DNA of 64,000 nt, taken from the NCBI RefSeq assembly GCF_030719215.1, contig NZ_CP120983.1:1612001-1676000 (forward strand), written 5' to 3'. The position numbers and the translations under genes are program-made. Source of the DNA: Streptomyces sp. Alt3. GTDB taxonomy: Bacteria; Actinomycetota; Actinomycetes; Streptomycetales; Streptomycetaceae. The notes beneath the pieces are model-generated. The model did not search any database. It worked only from the letters and a program-made list of their open reading frames with translations, and had not been told where the DNA came from. Every line of letters begins with the position of its first letter. Position 1 is the first letter of the stretch. This document shows, one piece after another, positions 52,869 through 61,742 of this stretch.

Positions 52869-54657
52869 GTGCCTTCCCCGCGCACCAGCGCGCCCTCGAC
52901 CACCACCGGGTCGGACGCGCTCCTCTACCTCCTGTTCGGCATCCTCGGCGCCGCCATGGCCTTCGGCTCCCTGGCCTGGCTGACCGGAAATCTCACCAAC
53001 ACCTTCGTCGGGAGCGGAACATGGGCCCCCTTCCGCGTCACGGACGCGCTGCTGCGCCCGGAGGTGATGTGGCCGGCCTTGAGCACCAGCATGCTGATGG
53101 TCGGCGCCCGCGTCGTCCCCGCCCTGTTCACCGTTGCCCTGGTCGTCACCGCTGCCGTGCTGTGGATGCGCTGGCGTGCCGGGTCCAAGTCCGGCCTCGC
53201 CCGCAAGGCGGACCTGGCGCCGCTGCTGGACAAGGAGATCGTCGCCAAGGCGAAGAGCCTGCGCCCGAGCCTGGGCGGCCGGGAGAGTAAAAGAGGTCCT
53301 GCCCGCTGACCGCGGCATCCTGCTCGGCACCCTCGATCCCGGTCGTGCGGAGGTCCGCGCGTCCTGGGAGGACGTGATCGTCGCGATCATGGCCCCGCGT
53401 TCCGGCAAGACGTCCGGGCTGGCGATCCCCGCGATCCTCTCGGCACCGGGCCCAGTCCTGCTCACCAGTAACAAAGCCGCGAACGACGCCTTCACCACCA
53501 CGGTGGACGCCCGTGCCGAGGTCGGCACGATCTGGACCCTCGATCCGCAGCAGATCGCCCACCACCCGCGCGAGATGTGGTGGGACATCCTCGCTGACGC
53601 CCGCGATCTCGCCGGGGCTAAGAGGTTGGCGGGGCACTTCGTGACCGCGAGCGTGGACGAGTCCAGCGGCTCCGACTTCTGGTCCACCGCCGCGAGCAAC
53701 ACCCTCGGTGCCCTCTTCCTCGCCGCCGCGTCCCACCGGCGGCCGATCACCGACGTCCTGGCCTGGCTCGCGATGCCGGCCGACCGCACCCCGGTGGACC
53801 TGCTCACCGACGCCGGCCACCATGCGGTCGCCGCCCAGCTCCAGGGCACCGTCTCCGGCGCGACCGAAACGCGCGACGGCATCTATGAGACCGCGAGGCA
53901 GTACGCGAGCTGCCTGCTCGACCCGGACGTCGCCGCCTGGGTCACCCCCAACGACGACCTTCCCGAGTTCCGGCCGTTCGCCTTCGCCACGTCCCGCGAC
54001 ACCTTGTACCTGCTGAGCAAGGACGGCGGCGGCAGCGCGTCCGCGATCATCGCGGCAGCGGCCGACGCCGTGATGCGCGCGGCCGTGATCGTGGCCGAGC
54101 GCTCCGGCGGGCGACTCGACCCGCCCGCCCTGTGCGTCCTCGACGAGGCGGCGAACGTCTGCCGCATCTCGGACCTCCCGGATCTCTACAGCCACCTGGG
54201 CAGCCGAGGCGTCATCCCGATGACGATCCTGCAGTCCTACCGTCAGGGCCAGCGGTGCTGGGGCGAGGCCGGTATGGACGCCCTGTACTCCGCCGCCACC
54301 ATCAAGATCATCGGATCTGGCATCGATGACGCGGACTTCACCGACCGGCTCAGCCGTCAGGTCGGCGATCACGACGTCCAGACCACCTCGGTGTCGACCA
54401 GCGAGGGCGGCAAGTCCACCTCGGTGAGCATGCGCACGGAGCGGATCCTTCCGCCGGACGCCATCCGCGCCCTACCCAAGGGCAAGGTTCTGCTGCTGGC
54501 CACCGGCATCCGGGTCGCCATGCTCAACCTCAAGCCCTGGTACAAGGAGCCCTCCGCCAAGGTGGTCGGCCCGGCTTCCGCTCGCGCCACGAAGGCCATC
54601 ACCGAGCGTGCCCTCGCGAAAAGCATCGACCAGGACGACCTTGGACTGTCGGCATGA
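52869..54657 (+). pseudogene. VirD4/TraG-like type IV coupling protein, frameshifted
   Basis: The 5' frame (GTG 52869 to stop 53309) encodes two membrane segments (LLYLLFGILGAAMAFGSLAW and VPALFTVALVVTAAVLWMRW) and the start of the cytoplasmic domain. The second frame, entering near 53288, encodes the ATPase: ADRGILLGTLDPG, P-loop IMAPRSGKTSGLAIPAIL, Walker B ALCVLDEAANVCRISDLPDL, and GVIPMTILQSYRQGQRCWGE. These are signatures of VirD4/TraG coupling proteins, which bring the DNA-relaxase complex to the channel. The frames join if one A is removed from the AAAA run at 53289-53292. As written, no full-length protein is made unless ribosomes shift +1. The next gene overlaps the stop (ATGA). Confidence 0.85.
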
Positions 54658-54884
54658 GCGCGCCCACACCACAGCAAGGGCGGTTGGCCCACGCTCCGGT
54701 CGTCCTGCGCGGTGGCCGGTGGTGGCTTGACGGCGGGGCCGACTCGGTCCCCGCCTCCGATCCCGCCTTCACCGCCGCCCTGGACGACTTCGCGCTGTCG
54801 ATGGCCGCTGCCGACCAGGCAGTCACCGACCTCCTCATCCGGCAGGACGAGGCGTCCTCCGTTGATCCCGGAGGCCGGCGGTGA
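54654..54884 (+). CDS. Small ICE hypothetical protein
   Basis: This 76-aa protein (ATG 54654) overlaps the coupling-protein stop by four bases (ATGA) and the next start by four (GTGA). It has a short strand-rich N-terminus (HAPVVLRGGRWWLDGGADSV) and a helix (AALDDFALSMAAADQAVTDL). The coupling suggests a stoichiometric partner of its neighbours. Its function is not known. Confidence 0.65.
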   Translation: MSAPTPQQGRLAHAPVVLRGGRWWLDGGADSVPASDPAFTAALDDFALSMAAADQAVTDLLIRQDEASSVDPGGRR

Positions 54885-56053
54885 ACCCACTGATGAGTGC
54901 CGAGCAGGCGGTCCTCGGTGCCGCCCTCCTCGACCCCAAGCAGCTCACGCACCTGGAGTGGCTCGCTGCGGACCACTTCTATCGGCCCGTCCACCAGGCG
55001 CTGTTCGCCGCCCTCCGCAAGCTGCGCAACGACGGGCATCCCGCGCTCTCGGCCGATGGTCCGTTGCCGCTGTCGTGGGTGACCGACGCAGTCGAGGAGG
55101 CCGGACAGCACGTGCGCGGGCTGACCGCGGCGTACGCCCACACTCTGATCCAGGCGTGTCCCCGAACCGAGCACGCACCGGTGTACGGACGCATGGTGCT
55201 GGAGGGGGCGATTCACCGCACCGTCGCCCAGCACGCGATCCGTCTCCACCAAGCGGCTCGGGCCGACGCCGTCCAGGGCGAGGTCGAGGGAGCCTTGCGC
55301 ACGGCGGACGTCCTGACCGGCGTACTCACCGACCTTGCACGACGCTGGGGAACCGACCCTCGACCGGTCCCACCCACCGCTGGGCCCTCTGCCGCCACGG
55401 ACATCCCGCCTCCGGCGCAGAGCGGCCAAGTCGCCGAGGACGAGCGGTTCCTCCTGGCCGTCCTCGCCGAACAGCCGGGGGCCATGGGCGAGGTGGTGGC
55501 CTGGCTGCGGCCGGGAGACTTCGCCCACCCTACCCACGGGCAGCTCTACCGGTGCCTGGGCGCGCTGCACCACCGAGGCGAACCCATCGACCGGATCACC
55601 CTGCTCTGGGAGGCCCAGCGACGCGGTCTGCTGGCCGACGGCACTGTGTCGAGCGAGCAGCTGACCGCCGTCTGCGAAGGCATGGTCCCCGGAAGCGCTG
55701 ACTGGTTCGGACAGCGGGTGATGCGCTCCGCCGTCACCCGCACCGCCGCCGCCTCCGCGCGAGCCATCCGGACTCTGGCCCAGGACGAGGTTCTGGGGCC
55801 CGGCCGGCTGATCAACCACGCCCTGCACGAACTCGGTCCGCTCGACGAGCTACGTGCCCGCTGGGCCACCGCGAACAGCAGTCCGGCTCCGAAGGCCACG
55901 GCATCCGCGCCGCCGACGGCCGAGCCGCCGCCCGACCGAGTGAAGGCCGCCCGCGCCCGCAGCACACCACGCCCAGGCGCGTCACCCCCAGTCCCGGCCA
56001 GCCGTCTCCCCACGCTGTCGATAGCCCGACCACCCTCGCGCGGCCACCCGTGA
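54881..56053 (+). CDS. Tandem DnaB N-terminal-domain protein without the helicase domain
   Basis: This 390-aa protein starts at GTG 54881. Residues ~5-60 (SAEQAVLGAALLDPKQLTHL, DHFYRPVHQALFAAL) and ~190-260 (ERFLLAVLAEQPGAMGEVVA, DFAHPTHGQLYRCLGALHHR) each match the N-terminal domain of replicative DnaB helicases, which mediates hexamer and primase contacts. The RecA-like ATPase domain is missing. The protein could therefore act as an adaptor or a modifier of the host DnaB for element replication. The tail carries RVKAARARST, the shared motif, and ends PSRGHP. It overlaps both neighbours by four bases. Confidence 0.78.
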   Translation: MNPLMSAEQAVLGAALLDPKQLTHLEWLAADHFYRPVHQALFAALRKLRNDGHPALSADGPLPLSWVTDAVEEAGQHVRGLTAAYAHTLIQACPRTEHAPVYGRMVLEGAIHRTVAQHAIRLHQAARADAVQGEVEGALRTADVLTGVLTDLARRWGTDPRPVPPTAGPSAATDIPPPAQSGQVAEDERFLLAVLAEQPGAMGEVVAWLRPGDFAHPTHGQLYRCLGALHHRGEPIDRITLLWEAQRRGLLADGTVSSEQLTAVCEGMVPGSADWFGQRVMRSAVTRTAAASARAIRTLAQDEVLGPGRLINHALHELGPLDELRARWATANSSPAPKATASAPPTAEPPPDRVKAARARSTPRPGASPPVPASRLPTLSIARPPSRGHP

Positions 56054-57332
56054 GACCCCCTCCTCAACAGCCTCTTCTGCCCCTGGAACTCGCCTTGATC
56101 TACCCCATCTCCGCAGCCGCGCCGGACCTACGCGTCACGGCCCCGAGCCTCGCCACCCCCTTGATCGGGTCTCTCTGCTCGGGGTACGGCGGCCTCGACC
56201 TGGGCGTGCAGTCCGCGCTCGGCGGCACGCTCGCCTGGCACGCCGAGGTCGACCCGAAGGCCTCACGCATCCTGGCCCGCCACTGGCCCGGCGTCCCGAA
56301 CCTGGGCGATATCACCGCCGTCGACTGGTCCACCGTCCCCCGGGTGTGCGTCCTGACGGCCGGCTTCCCCTGTCAAAGACGTCTCGGTCGCCGGCCGCCG
56401 GGCCGGACTCAACACCCAGACCCGCTCCGGGCTCTGGCTGCACGTCGCCCGTGCGGTCGCGGCCCTCCGACCCTGCCTGGTTGTGATCGAGAATGTGCGC
56501 GGCCTCCTCACCTCCCCCGCCGGTTCCCCTGGCGACGTGGAACCCTGCCCGTGGTGTCTGGGAAACACCGCAGGTCAGCCTCCTCTTGCGGGCACTCGGT
56601 GCCGTACTCGGATCCCTGGCCGACCTCGGGTACGACGCGAAGTGGCTCGTGCTTCGCGCCTCCGACGTCGGGGCCCCGCACCGCCGCGAGCGGACCTTCC
56701 TCGCCGCATGGCCCGCCGGGCACCCTGCTGAAGACGCCGACCAGCAACATCGGGAAGAACGGCGGCAGCCAGCATCCATCGAAGCGGAAGAGCGGGGGGC
56801 ACGGTCCGAACCTGGCCGACGAGGTCGAGTGGCTGCTGCCGACCCCGAAGGCGTCGGACGGAATCAAGGGCTCGCCGAACCAGCGGCACGGCAATGGCGA
56901 CATGACCCTGCCCAGTGCCGCTGCGTCTCTGTTGCCGACCCCGAGGGCCAGCGACACGGGCACCCCGGCCCGCCGCCCCGGGAAGGGATGGCGGCCTCCC
57001 TTGTCGGCGGTGGTCCTGCCCCTCTGGGCGGAGGAGACGCCGGAGGCGGGGGCGCGGACCGGCGATGGGGAGCGTACGGATCCGCCATCACCCGATGGGA
57101 GAGCCTCACCCGCCCGGCCCCGGCCCCCACGGACACGGCCGGTCGGCTCCGCGCGGACTTCGTGGAGTGGATGCAGGGCCTCGACGCCGGCTGGGTCACC
57201 GCGACTCCGGGGCTCGGCCGTCCAGCGCAGCTCACCGCGCTCGGCAACGGCGTCGTCCCACAACAGGCTTCGCATGCCTTGCAGTTGCTGGCACCACCCT
57301 TCCCCCGCTGTCCCCGCTGCGCCGACCGATAG
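56050..57332 (+). pseudogene. C5-cytosine DNA methyltransferase, multiply frameshifted
   Basis: The C5-methylase motifs are present but scattered over three frames. Motif I SLCSGYGGLDLGVQSALGG and the catalytic motif TAGFPCQ lie in frame 1. DVSVAGRRAGLNTQTRSGLW and VVIENVRGLLTSPAG lie in frame 2. LGSLADLGYDAKWLVLRASD with VGAPHRRERTFLAA lies in frame 3, LLPTPRASDTGT in frame 1 again, and TALGNGVVPQQASHALQLL in frame 3. At least four indels are needed: an extra A in CAAAG near 56375, an extra T near 56588, an extra C near 56716, and one near 57070. It is either decayed or affected by base-call errors. Its first codon overlaps the preceding stop. Confidence 0.82.
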
Positions 57333-57425
57333 CGCTCCACTACCGCGTTCCTCCGGCCGGACCAAACCGCTGATTCTCCGGATCCTCTCGGGCATGTCGC
57401 CGTCTCACAGATGGAGCACACCCCC

Positions 57426-58025
57426 ATGGCCGACACCAGCCCGACCTCCCCCGGCCCCGAGCCGTACCGCGTCCCCGACGCAGACCTCGACGACCTCGCC
57501 AGCACCCTCGCCAAGACCATGGCCGAGGTCAGGCAGCACGGCGTCATCCTCGACCGCCTCGGCTCCGAGCCCGAATCCGGCGCCATCCAGCCGCCGGACG
57601 GCGCTCCGGAAGCCGAGGCGGCTGACGGGAAGACGCCCGACGGCCCCGCTTCGGTGTTCATGCTCGCCCTGGGCGGCAAGGAATATGCCGTCGAACTCGC
57701 TGCCCTCAGCGACTGGGTGAACTACCTCTTCCTGCCGGTGTACGGCCGGGAGATCAGCACGAGCCGTCCCTGGTGCGCGCACTGGCACGAACACCCCGAG
57801 GCCGTCGCCCGGCTCCACGCACTCTGGCTCGCCTGGCAGCAGTTCACCGACACGGAGGCCGGCCTGTCCGGCCCCTCGACCTGGCACCGCGACCACCTGG
57901 ACCAGACCCTGGCGCACCTGCGTGCACCCGACGGACCCTTCGCGGCCTGCACGACCAGCGCAACTCGCCCCAACCACCGGGTGCTGGCCACCCCGGCGCC
58001 CGAGCAGGCGGGGGTGGCGGCGTGA
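57426..58025 (+). CDS. DUF4913-family protein
   Basis: This 199-aa protein is numbered from ATG 57426 (GGAG nine bases upstream; ATG 57411 has none). Residues ~85-190 match DUF4913 of actinobacterial plasmids and ICEs: LSDWVNYLFLPVYGREIS, WCAHWHEHPEAVARLHALWL, GPSTWHRDHLDQTLAHLRAP and DGPFAACT. The N-terminal ~70 residues include a helical region and an acidic linker. The function of DUF4913 is unknown; it recurs in conjugative elements next to coupling-protein genes. The end overlaps the next GTG by four bases. Confidence 0.8.
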   Translation: MADTSPTSPGPEPYRVPDADLDDLASTLAKTMAEVRQHGVILDRLGSEPESGAIQPPDGAPEAEAADGKTPDGPASVFMLALGGKEYAVELAALSDWVNYLFLPVYGREISTSRPWCAHWHEHPEAVARLHALWLAWQQFTDTEAGLSGPSTWHRDHLDQTLAHLRAPDGPFAACTTSATRPNHRVLATPAPEQAGVAA

Positions 58026-58792
58026 ACGACGTTCTCGACTTCGGCCTCGACGATCTCTCGCCGGTCAACGACGGCTCCGAGGAGGCGATGGAGGCCCTCT
58101 GGTCTGGCGACTTGACGGTGCTGTCCCAGCACCACACCACGCCCAACGGTTCGCACAGCTTCGTCCTCGCCCACGACCGATCGGTCACCTGGGGGATACC
58201 CGGCGAGCCACAGCTCGTTGCGATCGCGGTCGCTCGGGATCTGCGGCAGTCCACGTTCACGTTCGAGACGAGTCACCACGCCACGGCTTCCTTCGCACAG
58301 AACTGGCTGGCAGAACGCGGCTGCCCGCTCGAACGGATCGCACTGCACGGTGGCGACTACATCGAGCCCGTCGACGACCTCACCCTCCAGGTGGAACAGC
58401 AGATCCAGAAGTCGGGCATCCGCTACGAGGTCCTCGACACCTACACCTCTGACGACAACCCCAGCGAGGCGTGGACACTCGTCAACGACTCCCAGGCCAC
58501 TCAGGCATCGGTTCGCCTCTTCTACGAGGAGTGGAACCACGGTGCAGGCACGTACACGATGCGCGAAGGCGCATTCCCCGACGTCGGCGTCGCCCAGACC
58601 TGGCTGCACGAGCGCAGTGAACCGCTGCCCGAGCCTCCGGAGTACAGCGACCACAACGGTGCTGTCGTCCGGGCCCGCATCGCCCTTTCCCGGTCCGCCG
58701 GCACCTCTCCGACACCGCAGACCGGGCTCGACGCGCCCCGCGCGTCAGCGGCGGTACCGGTCCAGCGCGCGGTCCAAGGGAGGCTGCTGTGA
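58022..58792 (+). CDS. ICE hypothetical protein with C-terminal motif
   Basis: This 256-aa protein starts at GTG 58022 (GTGA overlap). The middle is alpha/beta (SVTWGIPGEPQLVAIAVARD, CPLERIALHGGDYIEPVDD, GIRYEVLDTYTSDDNPSEAW, ASVRLFYEEWNHGAGTYTM) with no motif I can name. The C-terminus carries RARIALSRSA, nearly identical to the motif at 40433, then a Pro/Ala tail. It overlaps the RelE-like gene by four bases. Confidence 0.65.
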   Translation: MNDVLDFGLDDLSPVNDGSEEAMEALWSGDLTVLSQHHTTPNGSHSFVLAHDRSVTWGIPGEPQLVAIAVARDLRQSTFTFETSHHATASFAQNWLAERGCPLERIALHGGDYIEPVDDLTLQVEQQIQKSGIRYEVLDTYTSDDNPSEAWTLVNDSQATQASVRLFYEEWNHGAGTYTMREGAFPDVGVAQTWLHERSEPLPEPPEYSDHNGAVVRARIALSRSAGTSPTPQTGLDAPRASAAVPVQRAVQGRLL

Positions 58793-59265
58793 GCCGCGCC
58801 CGCTTCGTCTTCGCCGCGCACCCTGACGCCATCGCCGACCTGCGGGAACTCCCCTCTGAGATGCGCGATTTGGCCTTGCTGGAGCTGCAGAACCTGGTCC
58901 ACGGAAGCGACGACTGCTTGCCGTTGAAGGGCCGCCTCTCCGGCTTCCACAAGGTGTACGTCGACCCGGAGGTCTCTTACCGGCTGGTCATCCAGTTCCG
59001 CCAAGCGCCACCGACCTCGACCCACAAGCGCGAGATCTACCTCGTGGCGGCTGGCAGCCGGAAGGACTACGCGGTCTACCGCGCGGCCCACCTACGGACC
59101 GAGCCCCAGCAAGGGGTCGGCCCGGACTCCGCCACGGAGGCCCGCGTGCAGGCCGCCCGGTCTCGCTCGACGCTCACCACCGAACGGCCGACAACGGGCC
59201 GCGCGGCTGCCCCGTCACCAGCGCCGCCCTCGGCCACTGCTTCTCGAAAGGTTGCCCAGCGATGA
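58789..59265 (+). CDS. RelE/ParE-fold protein in the ICE backbone
   Basis: In this 158-aa protein, residues ~1-105 have the RelE-type pattern: FVFAAHPDAIADLRELPSEM, LLELQNLVHGSD, LKGRLSGFHKVYVDPEVSYR, LVIQF and KREIYLVAAGSRKDYAVYRA. RelE toxins cut mRNA on the ribosome, but no antitoxin gene is adjacent. The tail holds RVQAARSRST, the shared ICE motif, which is not a RelE feature. It may therefore be a domesticated transfer or regulatory protein. It overlaps both neighbours by four bases. Confidence 0.75.
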   Translation: MSRARFVFAAHPDAIADLRELPSEMRDLALLELQNLVHGSDDCLPLKGRLSGFHKVYVDPEVSYRLVIQFRQAPPTSTHKREIYLVAAGSRKDYAVYRAAHLRTEPQQGVGPDSATEARVQAARSRSTLTTERPTTGRAAAPSPAPPSATASRKVAQR

Positions 59266-59927
59266 CCAACGACCGTACTGCGCTCACCAGTTCAGAGCTG
59301 GCGGATCTCCTCACCGAGGCCGCTCAGAACGTCGGCGGCATCCCTGCCGCCGAGTACCCGACGGCCGCCGCCCGCTCCTACCTGCATCCCGTCTTGGGTC
59401 CGCTGGCCGCTGGGCCCCGCGTGATCACCGAGCTGAACGACCGGTTCGAGGGCTTCGTGGCCACCGAGCCACGCCCTGCTGGTTCGGCGGGCCTGTTCGC
59501 TCTGGCCTCCTACGCCTCCGCGCTGGGGTGGCTCACCGAGTCGTTCGCCGAGCTCACCTCCTCGGTCGATGAGATCTGTACCCGCGTGGGCATACCCACG
59601 GAGCCACGCGCCCCGATCGTCGCCGCGCCCGGTGGCACGGAGCGGGACGACGAGTTCGACTTCGTCTTCAACGCACTTGAGTTGGAGGCGGTCCGCAACG
59701 CAGCCGAGGCCGCCGGCCTCGCGCCGGACGACTACGTCGAGGTTCTCTCCCAGTCGCTGCTCGCCGCCGCCCGGATCACCGACGCCTGCATGGAGATCTC
59801 CAGCGGCTTGCTCGATGACGCCAATCTCCTCAGCGAAGTGAGCGACCGTCCTCGGCTCGACAACGATCCCGGGAGCCTGCCCGCTCTGGTCCGCTCCCTG
59901 CTCGCCCGGATGGAGACGACGGAGTGA
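59262..59927 (+). CDS. Helical ICE hypothetical protein
   Basis: This 221-aa, mostly helical protein (SSELADLLTEAAQNVGGIPA, ALASYASALGWLTESFAELT, SVDEICTRVG, SLLAAARITDACMEISSGLL) has no membrane segment. It starts with ATGA overlap and ends with GTGA overlap. It lacks the disordered C-terminal tail seen in its neighbours. The family is unknown. Confidence 0.65.
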   Translation: MTNDRTALTSSELADLLTEAAQNVGGIPAAEYPTAAARSYLHPVLGPLAAGPRVITELNDRFEGFVATEPRPAGSAGLFALASYASALGWLTESFAELTSSVDEICTRVGIPTEPRAPIVAAPGGTERDDEFDFVFNALELEAVRNAAEAAGLAPDDYVEVLSQSLLAAARITDACMEISSGLLDDANLLSEVSDRPRLDNDPGSLPALVRSLLARMETTE

Positions 59928-60751
59928 ACCCGTACGACGCAGACACAAACCCTGGGCCTTATCTCGTCGTCGAAGTGCTCGGTGTCGGGGATGTCAGCGT
60001 GCACGCCCTCGCACATGGTCCGGAGGAGCCGCTGCACCAGGCCGCTACACGCGTCATCGAAGCCGCAGCGGCGCTGGACGAGCGACACGAGAGCGTGCTC
60101 AACGCGGTCCAGCGCGCTCAGCGGCTGCTCGAAGGCACTGGTCGGGGTGAAGTCGGCCGAGCCCAGGTCTCATGCGCGCTGCTGCGCACAGCTCTCCCGG
60201 ACCTCGGAGACGGCCTGGCCCAGCAGGACCGGGCATACAGCCAGCTCGTCGAGTCCCTGTCCGCCTACCGCCGGCTTCTTTCCTCGCCCGAGCCTGCTCA
60301 ACACGCGAGCAACAAGAGCCACGGGCAGGGCCAGAAGACGAGGCCCCACCGGGACGACGGCTGGGCCGTCGCCGGGGAGCGCGGGCTGGTAGCCCTCGAA
60401 GCGGTTGCGGCCGGAGGTGTTCGCTTTCGCCGCAACGCGATCGGCGAGGACCCGTACATCTCGCGGGAGAAGGCCCAGTGGCAGGACTCGGCGGTCTTCC
60501 CGCAGACCGTGCAGCGGCTGGTCGCCGACGGTCTACTGCATCAGGACATCACCGAGAACGTGTACCGGCCCGGCCAGCTCCTCTCGCTCACTGCGCAGGG
60601 GGAAGCCGCCCTGCGTGATGGTCGCGCGACGACCTCCCGGGTGTCCGCCGCCCTCGGCCGCACCACCACGCGGAACACGTCAGGCGCGCTCTCCGACCCG
60701 GCCGCCGTGCCCGTCGCCAGGGCCTCCCTCGCGACCCCCCGCTCACGCTGA
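59924..60751 (+). CDS. ICE protein with helical N-terminus and winged-helix-like C-terminal half
   Basis: This 275-aa protein starts at GTG 59924. Residues ~35-130 are helical (ATRVIEAAAALDERHESVLN, LLRTALPDLGDGLAQQDRAY). Residues ~150-235 look like a winged helix (GERGLVALEAVAAGGVRFRR, PQTVQRLVADGLLHQDITEN, LLSLTAQGEAALRDGRA). The tail carries RVSAALGRTT, the shared motif, and ends LATPRSR. A DNA-binding regulator is likely, by fold only. Confidence 0.65.
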   Translation: MNPYDADTNPGPYLVVEVLGVGDVSVHALAHGPEEPLHQAATRVIEAAAALDERHESVLNAVQRAQRLLEGTGRGEVGRAQVSCALLRTALPDLGDGLAQQDRAYSQLVESLSAYRRLLSSPEPAQHASNKSHGQGQKTRPHRDDGWAVAGERGLVALEAVAAGGVRFRRNAIGEDPYISREKAQWQDSAVFPQTVQRLVADGLLHQDITENVYRPGQLLSLTAQGEAALRDGRATTSRVSAALGRTTTRNTSGALSDPAAVPVARASLATPRSR

Positions 60752-60775
60752 CCTCATCCCGATAAGGACCCCACC

Positions 60776-61627
60776 ATGGCTACCCCCGGCCTGCCTCCCA
60801 CCTTCTCCATCGCTTCCATCGACGCCCAGCACGTCGAGGAGGCTCTCGCCCGGATCGGGCCCAAGTGGACCACCTGGTCCGCGATGACCCTGGCCCAGGT
60901 GAACGGCCCCGTGCGCGTCCGGGACGCTGCTGCGCAGCTCCCCTTCGTCAGTGAGCAGTTCGTCGGCAAACGGCTGGCCACGATGCACGCTGACGGATTG
61001 GTGATCCGCGATGACGACCGGCGGGGCGCGCCGTACCGGCTCAGCGCGCTCGGCACGTCTCTGGCCCCCGTCCTCCGCACGGTCTCGGACTGGTCCCGCA
61101 CCCACCTGACACAAGAACCGATGGCCGAAGCCGAGCGTGTCGAGGACGCGCTGCGCCGCCTGCATCTTCGGCACTCAACTGCCGTGATTCAGGCCCTCGA
61201 TTCGGCTGACGGCCAGATGCGGTTCGTTCACATCGCCGAGGCGGCCGGTCTGGACAACGGCCTCGCACGGCAGCGACTTGTCCGGCTTCAGGCCGATGGC
61301 CTGGTCACGCGGACGGGCTCCCGGCACGGAGACCCGTACGTGCTCACCGATGCCGGCCAGGCGTTGGGGGCCGTCTACGCGAGTGTCGAGCACTGGAGCC
61401 AGCCCTTCGCGCTGCGAGGTGGAACAGCGGCACCGCTTCCGGCAGCGGCAGCCACGCGCACCCACGTCAGCATTCCGCTGGGGGCGGGAGCCGACAGCGC
61501 CCGGTCCGCGGCGGCCCTACGACGGAGCGCCGCCGCGTCGAACGTCATGTTCAGCCACGCGCCTCAGCCGGAACCGCGGGTGCCGGCGGCCGTGACCGCT
61601 CAGTCGGCACCGGGCCGGGGCCGGTGA
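60776..61627 (+). CDS. Tandem HxlR-type winged-helix regulator
   Basis: This 283-aa protein has two consecutive winged-helix domains of the HxlR/MarR type. Residues ~17-115 contain ALARIGPKWTTWSAMTLAQV, SEQFVGKRLATMHADGLVIR and APYRLSALGTSLAPVLRTVS. Residues ~125-215 contain VIQALDSADGQMRFVHIAEA, NGLARQRLVRLQADGLVTRT and DPYVLTDAGQALGAVYASVE. HxlR proteins normally have one such domain and dimerise. The tail carries RSAAALRRSA and ends in GRGR. It may be the element's transcription regulator. No operator was identified. Confidence 0.8.
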   Translation: MATPGLPPTFSIASIDAQHVEEALARIGPKWTTWSAMTLAQVNGPVRVRDAAAQLPFVSEQFVGKRLATMHADGLVIRDDDRRGAPYRLSALGTSLAPVLRTVSDWSRTHLTQEPMAEAERVEDALRRLHLRHSTAVIQALDSADGQMRFVHIAEAAGLDNGLARQRLVRLQADGLVTRTGSRHGDPYVLTDAGQALGAVYASVEHWSQPFALRGGTAAPLPAAAATRTHVSIPLGAGADSARSAAALRRSAAASNVMFSHAPQPEPRVPAAVTAQSAPGRGR

Positions 61628-61742
61628 CGGGGGTGAGAACGAAAGGCCACTCGCCGCCGCTACTGCATCCGCGTGCGCTCCGGCGGCTCCCGCCGCTACA
61701 TACGCGGATCCGTTCTCCTCCTTCGCTTCCGGAGACTCGACC

